From the NCBI RefSeq assembly GCF_000340565.2, contig NZ_CP007203.1, positions 3,397,929 to 3,461,928 on the forward strand: a DNA stretch of 64,000 bases, read 5' to 3'. Both the position numbers and the translations under genes were made by a program. This document shows, piece by piece, positions 47,005 to 56,578 of this stretch. Numbering within the stretch: the stretch's first letter is position 1; the number at the start of each line of letters is the position of its first letter. The notes under the pieces are model-generated. The model was not told the origin of the DNA. It saw nothing but the letters and a program-made list of their open reading frames with translations, and ran no database searches. Origin of the DNA: Nodularia spumigena CCY9414. Its GTDB lineage: Bacteria; Cyanobacteriota; Cyanobacteriia; Cyanobacteriales; Nostocaceae.

Positions 47005-47939
47005 TTAGTTACCTCTAATAGTTTACTCCAAGACCTAACACCACGTTCAAATAAATCATGAACAGTTCCCTCTCGCCAAGTTAGTTGTACGCCAAAACCT
47101 AAATCCATTTCTTGGGCTGCAACAGGTGTATCTTGACTGTCTTTTGTGGGGAAACCATATAACTGTGCTTCTGCTGGTGCTAAAAATTCTCCAGCGCCTA
47201 AAAGGTAAGTGTGATTCCATTGTTTATCACTACCTAAAGCATGAATTTGTTTATCTTTTAATTCACAACCGGGATACTGCACTACAGCTTGAGTTAATTT
47301 CACTTCTACAGTACCCAAACCGCGAGATTTAGCGAAACCTAAACCAAACCAACCATCATTTAAGTCACGCAATACTAAGCCAATTAAACCCAACTGTCCC
47401 AATGTGAAGTTTTTTAAATGTATTTTGGTGTGAAATTCTCCAGATGTGCAGACTTGATAATTAAAGGGACCAACTGCTACAGAACCAAATACTCTATCAA
47501 TGGCTACGCCGTTTCTTTCTTCAAGTTTTAATGGTATAGATTTATCAGGATAAGCATCTTCTATTCTCAGTCTGCTGGCGATAGAAGTATTACCAAATAT
47601 TTGGTCTGTGAAGGAAGAAAGTTTATAAATATCGCTGGTTGATTTATCTTTGAGATATTTATAGTCATCATTTAATGGGTCATTAGCCCAAGGTAAATTT
47701 GAGTTAGTTCTGGTTTCTTTACCCACAGTTCTTACTATACGTTCTGCATGGGCGCGAATTGCACCTTTTAAACTGCTTCCGGGTAAATATATAGAAAGTC
47801 CCCCAGCGTGATAGGTTTCGACAAATTCCATATCTGGCTTTGTGGGATCGGCTCCTTCTTTACCTGATTTGATCAGAATTGGTCCATCGGGTATGATGCT
47901 TAAATGAATGGTGCAGTGGTTGACAAATCTTTTGTGCAT
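47001..47939 (-). CDS. Csm3-like RAMP protein
   Basis: A 312-residue Cas7-type subunit. An Asp in GADPTKPDMEF precedes the RAMP motif YLPGSSLKGAIRAHAERIV; in Csm3 the equivalent Asp cuts target RNA. IASRLRIEDAYPDKSIPL and GVAIDRVFGSVAVGPFNY follow, with FGLGFAKSRGLGTVEVKL at the C-terminal side. It overlaps csx19 by 4 bp. Confidence 0.85.
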   Translation of the reverse strand: MHKRFVNHCTIHLSIIPDGPILIKSGKEGADPTKPDMEFVETYHAGGLSIYLPGSSLKGAIRAHAERIVRTVGKETRTNSNLPWANDPLNDDYKYLKDKSTSDIYKLSSFTDQIFGNTSIASRLRIEDAYPDKSIPLKLEERNGVAIDRVFGSVAVGPFNYQVCTSGEFHTKIHLKNFTLGQLGLIGLVLRDLNDGWFGLGFAKSRGLGTVEVKLTQAVVQYPGCELKDKQIHALGSDKQWNHTYLLGAGEFLAPAEAQLYGFPTKDSQDTPVAAQEMDLGFGVQLTWREGTVHDLFERGVRSWSKLLEVTK

Positions 47940-47969
47940 GGCTAAATTTTATTAAGTAAATATTGCGGT

Positions 47970-48590
47970 TTATGCTGCTACTAAATTATTTAGCTGTATT
48001 TCACACTGTTGGAAAATGAAATTAACAGCAGCAAATAATTTATCTAATTCATAAATAGTGTAGGGAGTAATATTTTTGGTAAATTTATCATTGTCTAGGT
48101 TCCCAAATTGCCATGTAACACCATTAGAAACTATCCCATAAATAATAATGGGATATTCTTCATTTAGTCTTTGAGCAGCAATCATTTCTGCTAGACATTG
48201 CGCCCAACCAGCTTCAAAGTTATCTTGTTTGGCTTCTACTAAAATGAAATATGGTTTATCAAATACAACTTTTCCTAATGGGGAACGTTTAGCCAAAATA
48301 TACTCAGGAAAACCGGATAATTTTTCATCATAGTTGAATGACTGATGACTCCATAAAATGAAATTATTCCGGTAAATTTTCCAAACTTCTTTGAGTACGG
48401 GATAAATCAAATTTTCACAAATAGCAAATTCTGAGTTATCCACCACACCATCCCGCATGATGGTTTCTAAATCTTCGCGGAAGTAATCAGATACTTTAAA
48501 CTCAACAGCACTGAGAAAATTAGCTTCAGTGTAAGTTACTTGAAATGCTTTGAGAACTTCTGCAATGCTTTTGTAATTACTAAAAGCCAT
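47970..48590 (-). CDS. PD-(D/E)XK nuclease-like protein inside the III-D operon
   Basis: A 206-residue protein. GFPEYILAKRSPLGKVVF is followed by KPYFILVEAKQDNFEAGWAQ, an acidic-x(n)-E-x-K arrangement as in type I restriction-like nuclease domains, with a helix CLAEMIAAQRLNEE and the strand pair IYGIVSNGVTWQFGNL behind. It sits between two RAMP genes, 30 bp and 2 bp away, on the same strand. It might be an accessory nuclease or a passenger gene; no known Cas family fits. Confidence 0.7.
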   Translation of the reverse strand: MAFSNYKSIAEVLKAFQVTYTEANFLSAVEFKVSDYFREDLETIMRDGVVDNSEFAICENLIYPVLKEVWKIYRNNFILWSHQSFNYDEKLSGFPEYILAKRSPLGKVVFDKPYFILVEAKQDNFEAGWAQCLAEMIAAQRLNEEYPIIIYGIVSNGVTWQFGNLDNDKFTKNITPYTIYELDKLFAAVNFIFQQCEIQLNNLVAA

Positions 48591-48592
48591 AT

Positions 48593-49450
48593 TTACCTCT
48601 TGACTTCAGAATTATTGTTAGGTACTTTGCTTTTGAGATGATCAATTAATTTTTGTACCCAATGGTCTTTAAATTCCCTTGCATCTTCGTAGGCACTTTT
48701 GTCTCCCATGACCATTTTTTTGAGATAATCTAGTAATAACTCTGGTTGATCTGCGGGATAATCAAACCAAAGCATTTCTTTAATATCTAGTTTAACAACA
48801 CCTAAGCCACGCGATCGCCCTCCACCCAAAGGAATCTGTTCTGTCTCAAATTGGTGTAACCCAATCATCAAAAGTCCGAGTTCCCATTCTGCGGCGTTTT
48901 CCACTACGGCTTTAAATTCAAACTGTGTCCCAGCAGGAACTACTTGGAAGTCATAGAGTTTTCCATCTGCGGCGGTTTCGGTGTCTCTGTCTATGGCCAC
49001 ACCGTCTCTTTCTTGGTATTGTCCAAACCAAGTTTCAGGTAACACGGTTAAGTCCCGCACTTGAAATTTACTAGCTATCCAGGGAGAACCAAACAGGTGA
49101 GATACTAAATCTGTATGGTTGAGAATTTCCTGAGTTAAAGTCTCGTCATCATTGCAACTTTCTTTTAATTTATTCATCTCCTTGGAGGTAATTGACCATT
49201 CCGCCTCAATTGCAGGATTAGCTACTAATTTGCGATCATTACCTACAATACCCCGGAGGAAGCTTTCAAGACGGGATCTTAATGCACCTTTGAAGCTAGA
49301 ACCGGGGATTAATGGTTTACCTAAAGCATCTTTCATCACTGGTAAATCTGAGCCGATGGGTTCTGTGGAACGTCCGGCGCTGATGCGTAAGGCTGTAACT
49401 GTGGTGAGTTTACCTGTGATTTCTAGGCGGTTTTTAAATGTGTCAAACAT
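48593..49450 (-). CDS. Csm3-like RAMP protein
   Basis: A 285-residue Cas7-type protein with ISAGRSTEPIGSDLPVMKDA (candidate cleaving Asp), followed by LIPGSSFKGALRSRLESFL. Further motifs are WIASKFQVRDLTVLPETWFG, GVAIDRDTETAADGKLYDF and the C-terminal IPLGGGRSRGLGVVKLDI. It should form part of the crRNA-bound backbone of the III-D complex. Confidence 0.87.
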   Translation of the reverse strand: MFDTFKNRLEITGKLTTVTALRISAGRSTEPIGSDLPVMKDALGKPLIPGSSFKGALRSRLESFLRGIVGNDRKLVANPAIEAEWSITSKEMNKLKESCNDDETLTQEILNHTDLVSHLFGSPWIASKFQVRDLTVLPETWFGQYQERDGVAIDRDTETAADGKLYDFQVVPAGTQFEFKAVVENAAEWELGLLMIGLHQFETEQIPLGGGRSRGLGVVKLDIKEMLWFDYPADQPELLLDYLKKMVMGDKSAYEDAREFKDHWVQKLIDHLKSKVPNNNSEVKR

Positions 49451-49509
49451 AAGGTTAAGGGGTAGGATTTATTCACGCAGAGGCGCAGAGACGCAGAGAG
49501 GAGAGATTT

Positions 49510-49956
49510 TTAGAGTTTTTCACTGCGTTGAACATGGTCGTGGGTTCCGTAGTATCGTAGGGATAAAATACCTCCTTCTATAACTTTGCAGCTTATTCTC
49601 AGACTAAGGTTGACGCGAAAATGATCTATATTATTAGAGTTTTGATATCGGGTATATTTTACTGGTTGAAATAATACGCTAGTATCTCCATGAGATTCTT
49701 TTAATAATCCCGAAACTTTAGCAAGGTCTTGTTGTAGATTGGCTTTCTCTTTGGGATCTCTAATTCTGTTATAATCGGCTCTAAATGTATCTGCATATTC
49801 CAACCTGGGGAAATCTAATAAATCTTTGGACAATAAATTATTTTTACATTCATCCCATATTAAGTTTCCCCATGTAGATAAGAGTTTTTTATGATTATAT
49901 TCACCGATCAGTGATTCAGATATCCCGACTAAGTAGGTCGGCGGAAATAAAGTTAA
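49510..49956 (-). pseudogene. RelE-like C-terminal half of a CARF-RelE effector
   Basis: The open frame from 49956 to the stop at 49510 has no good start. It encodes a helical segment (ISESLIGEYNHKKLLSTWGN) and then a RelE-like toxin fold with IDHFRVNLSLRISCKVIEGG and LRYYGTHDHVQRSEKL, the FRV...LR...HD pattern of ribosome-dependent mRNA interferases. It lies 93 bp behind the CARF gene, with STRR repeats in the gap. I infer that CARF and RelE were one gene (Cami1-type). A TTG near 49833 could still start a free toxin of 107 residues. Confidence 0.6.
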
Positions 49957-50049
49957 CTAGCTAGGGTCGTCATTGGTCATTTGTCATTGGTCATTAGTAA
50001 GGGTTTGGTCCCTGTTTACGAGTCTTAACATAGTTTGGTTTATTCATGC
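49957..50049. repeat. repeat insertion between CARF and RelE parts
   Basis: The gap contains four heptamer units of TCATTGG/TCATTTG type at 49970-49998 and the stop codons of both frames. The same heptamer family lies at 5495, 13799 and 30608. Confidence 0.6.
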
Positions 50050-50772
50050 TTACCTACTTACTTCTGATAAAGATAATCCTGCACCTTCCGCCATTAAAGC
50101 AAATTGCACAGCATACTTTTCAATCTGTGATTCATCCACTTTAATCGGTAATCTCGGAATTGTAATTAAATTGGATTGTTTACCTTCAAATATATAAATG
50201 ATTTCGTCCGAATAGAACATCCCAATGGTGTTCATGTAGCCTTGTAAGCTTTTAAAGCTACCAACCAAGTTAAAACAAATTTTGTAGCTATCTTTCAGGG
50301 GTAAAACTTCTTGACGCAACCACACAATTAGATCGTCTATTCCTTCGGAAAATTCTTGACTTGTAGCTGTTGACAATCCCGGTGGTGTATAAATATCTGT
50401 ACTAAATAATCCCTGTTTTCGCAAAAATTCCTTGACAATTTCCGCAGTTGCTTTACCTTGTGCGGTATCAGTTGAAATTAATCGGTGAATATCTTGTTTT
50501 CCATCCTGTAATTTCTCTTGATATAATCCATAAATTCCATTGAGTTCTGCACTAGCTGACCTAATCTGAGGAATTGAACATTTTTCCAGTTTTTCAATTG
50601 CTCTGGTTTTTAAGGTTTCAATTATTAATATAACTTCTTTAGAAGTATTCTCTAATGTCAGATTAGCAGAATCTCTCAGTTGGCTATACCAATCTTTTTC
50701 CGATTCTTCGGAACGCTTGATTTGATTTGTTAGTAAGCTCGTTCCAATGGTAGAAATAACAACTCGACGCAT
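50050..50772 (-). CDS. CARF-domain protein (TIGR02619-type), likely N-terminal half of an effector
   Basis: A 240-residue protein. The Rossmann-like CARF domain opens MRRVVISTIGTSLLTNQI and has STDTAQGKATAEIVKEF and FNLVGSFKSLQGYMNTIGMF, the loops that hold cyclic oligoadenylate in the APE2256/Csx1 group. No RNase motif follows: the protein stops at LSLSEVSR. A RelE-like frame continues downstream after 93 bp. The ATG at 50772 is chosen over a TTG at 50787. Alone it could act only as a sensor or ring nuclease. Confidence 0.78.
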   Translation of the reverse strand: MRRVVISTIGTSLLTNQIKRSEESEKDWYSQLRDSANLTLENTSKEVILIIETLKTRAIEKLEKCSIPQIRSASAELNGIYGLYQEKLQDGKQDIHRLISTDTAQGKATAEIVKEFLRKQGLFSTDIYTPPGLSTATSQEFSEGIDDLIVWLRQEVLPLKDSYKICFNLVGSFKSLQGYMNTIGMFYSDEIIYIFEGKQSNLITIPRLPIKVDESQIEKYAVQFALMAEGAGLSLSEVSR

Positions 50773-50809
50773 ATTTTTTAATCCCAATTATTTGCTGAAA
50801 TGTTTAAGC

Positions 50810-51217
50810 TCAATTTCCTTCACGTTTATATTTCAAATGACGTGCGCCATAACCTAAGTAGCGGCGAATTAATTCTAGCCAAATGGGTTTAAAATCAGTT
50901 TCACAACAATCAGCAATTATTTGAGCAGCTTTTTTGATGTTGCTATCAATGTCTGAAATAATCTTTTCTGCTAGAGAGTCCTTACCTCTTCCCCATTTTC
51001 TATCTCTTCCTACTTGATAGCAGATAAAGTTTTTAATCACTTCTGCACTATCAGTAGTATCAGCTACACGTACTAAGTTACGAAATTGCGATTCTTCTAA
51101 ATCTCCATAGCTGGTTTTATCTAAAGCGGTTTTAATCCAAATCACTAAATCATCTTCAGTCTGACGTATACCTTTTTGGATTTTAAATTGTTTTTGTGCA
51201 TCGGTTTCTTCACTCAT
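50810..51217 (-). CDS. small subunit of the III-D complex (Csm2/Cas11-like)
   Basis: A 135-residue, all-helical, charged protein (KFNLVRVADTTDS-like FRNLVRVADTTDSAEVIKNF, then GRKWGRGKDSLAEKII). Length, composition and position directly after csx10 suggest the small subunit that lines the filament beside Cas7-type subunits. No catalytic motif. It overlaps csx10 by 4 bp. Confidence 0.65.
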   Translation of the reverse strand: MSEETDAQKQFKIQKGIRQTEDDLVIWIKTALDKTSYGDLEESQFRNLVRVADTTDSAEVIKNFICYQVGRDRKWGRGKDSLAEKIISDIDSNIKKAAQIIADCCETDFKPIWLELIRRYLGYGARHLKYKREGN

Positions 51218-52518
51218 TTTGCATTCTCCCTAAAGATGTTATGAAACTCATTACAAATCTGGACTTGTCCAAAACCTTCGCAGGTGCGATCGCCTACTCC
51301 TTTAAGTTCCAATTCCTTTAATTTATCAGTCCAGATATCTCGTTTATTCGTACTAAATAAATATACAGCACCTCTGGTAGTAACTAATTCTATATCTTTC
51401 ATCAATCCCCAAGCTGAGTTCCAGCCAGAACGATAGTTGTAACTGCTATAGGCTACTTCTAATTTGAGGAAATCGTCTTTGGCTGCGTCATTTGGGAGTT
51501 GTGCAAATTCATCTTCTAAACCGACAAATTCACATAACATTGATGGTGAAATTACTGTGGTTCGTTGCCATTTTTCCGAAAGAATTGTATCAGATTGCAG
51601 GTCTAGAGTAAAATAGGTACGGTTTTCTAAGAGGTTTTTCTCTGGTTTTCCAAACACTGACCAAAATTGCCAACGTGATTTAAGTATATCATTAAATGCC
51701 TCAATTCTACCGTCAACATCTGTTACAGCATCTTCAATTTCGGCGGTGATTTCCACTTTCCCTAAACCTCTAGAAGTTGCACCACCTAAACGCAAACTAC
51801 GAGAATTTTGATTGAGAAAATTTACCAAAGATTTGGCTAATTCGGCATCCTCAACTAAAATTTCACTGCGATAAACTACAGGTTGCCAATTTTTCTCTTT
51901 CGGATTTTCAACAAATGACTCATTTAAAACTTCAATGCTGTAAAGGATATCATCCTGTGAGGTGGCGCGTTGACGGTTAATTCCTACTCTGGTTAAAAAC
52001 CGTTTACTAACAGAATGACTGCGATATTCACCCTTTTTACAACTATAGAAACCTGCGAAAGGTTCCACTCTTGCATCTGTGTCATCTTCTAACGATTTTG
52101 GATCACTCGGATCAAAGGGATAGTTATATGCGTCTGCACAAAAACGGTCAATTAAAGTGTCAAAAACTCCGTTACCTTTGGGTTTAAAGCCTGAATTTGT
52201 TTTGGAACTGACTGCTGTGGCTGGTAAAACCATAACATTATCAGTCACAACGCTAGAAATATTTTCAGATTTAGCTACTGCTGGATAAGCATTATGAAAA
52301 ATTGCGGATTCCTCACCCAGAAATAATGCTTGAAAATCACCGCCATCTGTGGTTAAATCTTGTTCTTCAATGCCAGATAGTTGTAATATTTGAGATGCTA
52401 ATGCACCACGAATTACAGAACCTGGAATATAATCTTCCGCTTCACTGACAGAACCGGGTTTTCTAGTGGCGATCGCCAAAGGAGATAAAGCTGTTATCGT
52501 TAATTTAATTCGCTGCAT
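51214..52518 (-). CDS. csx10: Csx10, RAMP subunit of the III-D system
   Basis: A 434-residue protein with the Csx10 N-terminus IKLTITALSPLAIATRKPGS, then EDYIPGSVIRGALASQIL. The glycine loop is LRLGGATSRGLGKVEITAEI near residue 240. In III-D complexes it takes the Cas5 position and binds the 5' handle. It defines this operon as III-D-like, together with the several Csm3-like RAMPs. It overlaps the neighbouring RAMP by 14 bp. Confidence 0.85.
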   Translation of the reverse strand: MQRIKLTITALSPLAIATRKPGSVSEAEDYIPGSVIRGALASQILQLSGIEEQDLTTDGGDFQALFLGEESAIFHNAYPAVAKSENISSVVTDNVMVLPATAVSSKTNSGFKPKGNGVFDTLIDRFCADAYNYPFDPSDPKSLEDDTDARVEPFAGFYSCKKGEYRSHSVSKRFLTRVGINRQRATSQDDILYSIEVLNESFVENPKEKNWQPVVYRSEILVEDAELAKSLVNFLNQNSRSLRLGGATSRGLGKVEITAEIEDAVTDVDGRIEAFNDILKSRWQFWSVFGKPEKNLLENRTYFTLDLQSDTILSEKWQRTTVISPSMLCEFVGLEDEFAQLPNDAAKDDFLKLEVAYSSYNYRSGWNSAWGLMKDIELVTTRGAVYLFSTNKRDIWTDKLKELELKGVGDRTCEGFGQVQICNEFHNIFRENAK

Positions 52519-53227
52519 ATTTCACCTTGGGTAACAACTTCTCCCATCCTTGAACATCTTTTGATAATGTTTTTAAATCTTTCCAACTCAGCCAACCCAA
52601 CCCAGCCGATTTACTGCCGCCTAAAGCATGAATATGACGCAAAGCTGCTAAAATCAAAGCCTCGGCGTACTCTGGACACCCTGGTAATAAATGAATTTCT
52701 CCCGAAAATTCCAATTGATTATGGGGTGGAGAAGTTTCGAGAAAATAGAGTTTTTTCTCTTCTGCGATGCGACGACGGCGATTTATTGTCACACCAGGAC
52801 GGATAATTTCTGGTAAATCCTCCCGTGATAGCTGACAAATCAAATCATCTACCACAATGCGGGATGGAAGTATGGGATTACCGAAGATTTGAGAAACGAA
52901 ACAATGATGACCTTTGTAACCTTCCAATTTATAGTCAGAGTGAAATTGGCTACTTACTTGTTCTTCATTGGGACAAAGAATATCAGCTTTGGGGGATTCA
53001 AAAATTTGCCATCCTAACCCCTTCGCCAGTTTTTCGCACTCATGGCGCAGTCTTCCTTTCACTTGAGAACCGGGAATAATCATTCTTCCTTCGGCGTTGC
53101 GGACTATGGGTTTATCTGCGAGGGAACCATCGGAACCGCCAGCACCGACACACAAAGCACTATCAATTATGGCTGTTAAGGGAATATTTATAACTTCATT
53201 TGGGTGTAACTTGCTTAAATCTATCAT
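52505..53227 (-). CDS. Csm3-like RAMP protein (next to cas10)
   Basis: A 240-residue Cas7-type subunit. The motif SALCVGAGGSDGSLADKPIV (Asp as target-RNA cleavage candidate) precedes GRMIIPGSQVKGRLRHECEK. A Cys-rich stretch (ILCPNEEQ) and VTINRRRRIAEEKKLYFLET follow, and the protein ends LGGSKSAGLGWLSWKDLK. It overlaps cas10 by 4 bp. Confidence 0.86.
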   Translation of the reverse strand: MIDLSKLHPNEVINIPLTAIIDSALCVGAGGSDGSLADKPIVRNAEGRMIIPGSQVKGRLRHECEKLAKGLGWQIFESPKADILCPNEEQVSSQFHSDYKLEGYKGHHCFVSQIFGNPILPSRIVVDDLICQLSREDLPEIIRPGVTINRRRRIAEEKKLYFLETSPPHNQLEFSGEIHLLPGCPEYAEALILAALRHIHALGGSKSAGLGWLSWKDLKTLSKDVQGWEKLLPKVKYAAN

Positions 53228-55524
53228 GGTTGCGATGTTTGTGACTGTGATATTGTCCGCACGGAATCATCCTGCTTTTTAGCGATAAAGGGATATAAAT
53301 CTACCAATTCTCGCCAGATGGTTTCATAGCTAACTTTATCCTCTTCCTCTTGTAAAGACATCCAAGGCGCAAGATTTCCATTATTAGATTTAGGTTGACA
53401 CCATGCTTTTTCAAACTGTTTTTCCAGCAACTCTTGAGCTTTTTTATCACTCAACCTGACTCGGAAATAACGATAATTCAGAATGGCTGTTTGTTTTCCC
53501 TGTTCTAGTAAGCTGCGGATTTGGTAAAGTTGCGATCGCGGAAATTCTGCATTTTTTAAAGCTTTCGCCGTTTCCCACAATCCCCCCAATTCATGTAAAG
53601 TATAAGGTGCTGCATATAGCTTGAGTTTTTGCTGTTTGTTGGTAAATTTAGTTAATCCCTCAGTGCGAAATTCACTAATATTAGAAGAAATCATCGTTAC
53701 TGATTTCATTACCAGAAAATCTACCGTTCCCCCGTAGTAATGTTTCTTCTTCAGTTCTTTGGCTTGTTTTTTCGCAGATTTCAATAACTGTTCTGTCAGC
53801 TTTTCTGCATAATATATTGGTGTATCATCAGCCGTAATTAATACCCCCGTAGACATACTTAATTTACATTGCTTATCTCCATAAATTTCATCTTTAACTT
53901 GATAGCGGTGTACTTTTTGAGGGTCATATTTTTTATCTTCTTTGTATACTTTTCCTTTACTTAACAGGATTTTTTCAAACTCTTCGCCAATGGTTTTAGC
54001 AATGGCTAATGCTTTATCTGCGGGAACAATCAGCATCACATCATCACCACCAATGGTTAAAATTTCAAAGGGATGAATCCAAACGTCCTGATCACTCTTT
54101 CTTTCAGCTTGTAAAGTTGGGTTTATTTTATGGGGTGCGAGATGTTTTGTTAAAGCCGCATAAACTGAATTTTCTGTAGCTTCCCCAATATCCCGACTAA
54201 AATTTTGGTAATCTTGGGGATTTTTAATTTCTTTTTGGATGTATCCCCCCATATTGTTCCCATCTGCATAAATATAAGCAATAAAGCCAGGAGTGATACT
54301 AGCATCACCAATTTCTCTGACAGAAATAGCTTCTTTTACTCGGTCAGGATGAATCTTTTCTGAGCGAATTTTACCATAATATTTATGTGGTGTCTGATGC
54401 AAGAAAAACTCAAATTTATTCACCCAAGTTTCAATTTCATCCCCTGGTTCCCAATCAAAACCTGCTTGATCATACCACTTTCTAGAATTATGATCTTTTT
54501 TAGCTATTTGTCCGACAATGCGCTTCCGGGCTAAACTTTCAGAAAACCAAGGTTCATTGGGAAGTCCTTCGGCTTTTATGACTGCGGAACGGCGATCGCT
54601 TTCATCTCTGACTAGATAAGGATGAGTTTCAAACATTGGCGGATAACAGCGCAAAGGTCTATTGTTACCTAGTAAAATATTACCATTACGCCGTTGATTA
54701 AATAAAGATGCTAGTTTACCAGCTAATTCATTAAATGTTTTCCGTTCTTTAAAAGCCTTCTCTGGTAATTTATTCGGCTGCTCAAAGTAAGCTTTTATTA
54801 GTGGGTTTTCCTCCCAGTTATTAACACATTTTTCTAGCCAAAATGTCTCATTAGTGATAGCGTTGGGCAATAATCCAAATTTAACTTCTAGGAGCTTAAA
54901 TTTATCGCCAACTGCACAAGAATTAGCTGTTAATGTTTCTCCAGTATAACGTTTTTCAATAGCATTTGCCAAATCATCTACGAAAGCAGAAGGACAAAAT
55001 GCTAGGATGTTTCCACCTGTAGAATAAATAATTAATTCTGGAATGAGTGCCTTTGAAAGCCCAGGAAAATTTTCTGATTTATCTAACCATTTTTTTCTGA
55101 CTTCTTGACAGTAAGTTTGAGTCCGTTGACACTGCGGATATTCTAGATTATTTTCACAACCAAAAAATGCAGGTAAATCAATTAAATTAATTCGGTCTAA
55201 TAAAGCCGAAGCACCTCGGATCTCTGGAAGCTTAGAAGCTTCAAATACATATTGTTTAATTTTAGTCGCGCCACCATAAACTAAACCGATTTTAGAATTC
55301 CACAGATGGGGATATTTTTCTGTTAAATCCTTGAGTTCTGCTACTGTTTGGGGAAATGGCAAATCTTGCAATTCTTCGACTTGTGCCACAAACTTTTGAA
55401 ATTCTTTTGGTAATTCTGCCTGACTCTTCAAAGCTTCTCGCGTTTTTTGTAATACGGCTTCTGACTCATTTCCCCAGGCTAAACACCAAGCGATCGCAAT
55501 TGTAATAGAATTTGTATTTGTCAT
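53224..55524 (-). CDS. cas10: Cas10 (III-D-like large subunit)
   Basis: A 766-residue Cas10. The first polymerase-type palm begins AYIYADGNNMGGYIQKEI near residue 416 and the second has LTIGGDDVMLIVPADKAL near 490, where GGDD is the metal site that makes cyclic oligoadenylates from ATP. No HD nuclease motif (H-D) is evident in the N-terminal part, so ssDNA cutting may be lost, as is reported for many III-D Cas10s. The N-terminus contains YGGATKIKQYVFEASKLPEI, typical of Cmr2-type Cas10. It lies 134 bp behind csx3-AAA. Confidence 0.9.
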   Translation of the reverse strand: MTNTNSITIAIAWCLAWGNESEAVLQKTREALKSQAELPKEFQKFVAQVEELQDLPFPQTVAELKDLTEKYPHLWNSKIGLVYGGATKIKQYVFEASKLPEIRGASALLDRINLIDLPAFFGCENNLEYPQCQRTQTYCQEVRKKWLDKSENFPGLSKALIPELIIYSTGGNILAFCPSAFVDDLANAIEKRYTGETLTANSCAVGDKFKLLEVKFGLLPNAITNETFWLEKCVNNWEENPLIKAYFEQPNKLPEKAFKERKTFNELAGKLASLFNQRRNGNILLGNNRPLRCYPPMFETHPYLVRDESDRRSAVIKAEGLPNEPWFSESLARKRIVGQIAKKDHNSRKWYDQAGFDWEPGDEIETWVNKFEFFLHQTPHKYYGKIRSEKIHPDRVKEAISVREIGDASITPGFIAYIYADGNNMGGYIQKEIKNPQDYQNFSRDIGEATENSVYAALTKHLAPHKINPTLQAERKSDQDVWIHPFEILTIGGDDVMLIVPADKALAIAKTIGEEFEKILLSKGKVYKEDKKYDPQKVHRYQVKDEIYGDKQCKLSMSTGVLITADDTPIYYAEKLTEQLLKSAKKQAKELKKKHYYGGTVDFLVMKSVTMISSNISEFRTEGLTKFTNKQQKLKLYAAPYTLHELGGLWETAKALKNAEFPRSQLYQIRSLLEQGKQTAILNYRYFRVRLSDKKAQELLEKQFEKAWCQPKSNNGNLAPWMSLQEEEDKVSYETIWRELVDLYPFIAKKQDDSVRTISQSQTSQP

Positions 55525-55657
55525 ATCAACTAAATTCTGCTCTTAGTTTTTAAACTTCTTAAATCATCTGTTTCCCAAGTGCGATATCGCCTGAGTAATA
55601 ATTTGCTGCATCATAGAATATTAAATCCTACAAATCACAGCAATTACTACAGAGTAT

Positions 55658-56578
55658 TTACTTATTTAGGATAATTAAATCTCTCACCCGTTTTAAAAAA
55701 GCGTGAGGAACAGTAGCAGCATTTCCGCGTATCCACGGGCCAGCAGTCATCTCTAAATAAGGTTGTTCCTGATGAATAATTTCTGTCGGACTCAGAACAC
55801 TGTTAATTACACCGATGGGTTTTAAATTACCACGCGCCCCACAAAATTCATGCCACGCATCAATAGCCGCAACTTGGGAACTGATAATCATATAATGGGT
55901 ACAAGCCTCTAAAATCGGTAACTTTTCCGGTTGTACCATTCCGCCCACATCGACAATTACCAGGGATTTTTGTCTTCGTAACTGAAGGATAACTTGAGAA
56001 TGGTAAGGGAAAAATCGCTCAGTTAAAGTACCGCGATCGCGCATTTTAAAAGCCTCAATTTCCTCCTCAGTAGTTGTTGCTTCTAATTCTAAAAGGTAAT
56101 TACCCTCTCCATCCCAATGGGCGCGTTGCAGATATATCTCCGGATTTTCCGCCAACAAAGCTTGAAACAAAGCATGAGAAAACACACTTTTACCACTATC
56201 TGGTGGTCCGACAATCATTAAAGCCGGACATAATTCTTTCTGACGGCCATTGGGTGGTTCAATCAGAATCACATCACCAATGCGAACTAAATGAGTGTGA
56301 GTAGCCACAACCACCGCACCCAAACGCGGATCATAACAAGCTACCCAAGCCGTGGGATGGAGTTCATGAACCAAGTAAGCATATAACCAAATGGGGGCGC
56401 GTCCAGAAATCACCACACCGCCGGTTGTATCAATACCACATGGAAGTTCTAAATTTCTCAAATCTGCTGGTTCAATCAGGCGATCGCTTTTGGTTAACGA
56501 AATCGTTAAAAATTGGTATTTCCAGCTTTGGGAAATCACCGATTCACTTAAGTGTAAACTCAATGCGGGTTCAGTCAT
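55658..56578 (-). CDS. csx3: Csx3-AAA fusion (ring nuclease with P-loop ATPase)
   Basis: A 306-residue protein. Residues ~20-108 are a Csx3 domain: TTGGVVISGRAPIWLYAYLV, His71 in LVHELHP and Asp83 in YDPRLGAVVV. The rest is a P-loop ATPase with Walker A GPPDSGKS (124-131) and LVIVDVGG as Walker B-like strand. Csx3 domains degrade cyclic tetra-adenylate; the ATPase part is known in such fusions but poorly understood. It overlaps csx18 by 8 bp and precedes cas10. Confidence 0.85.
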   Translation of the reverse strand: MTEPALSLHLSESVISQSWKYQFLTISLTKSDRLIEPADLRNLELPCGIDTTGGVVISGRAPIWLYAYLVHELHPTAWVACYDPRLGAVVVATHTHLVRIGDVILIEPPNGRQKELCPALMIVGPPDSGKSVFSHALFQALLAENPEIYLQRAHWDGEGNYLLELEATTTEEEIEAFKMRDRGTLTERFFPYHSQVILQLRRQKSLVIVDVGGMVQPEKLPILEACTHYMIISSQVAAIDAWHEFCGARGNLKPIGVINSVLSPTEIIHQEQPYLEMTAGPWIRGNAATVPHAFLKRVRDLIILNK

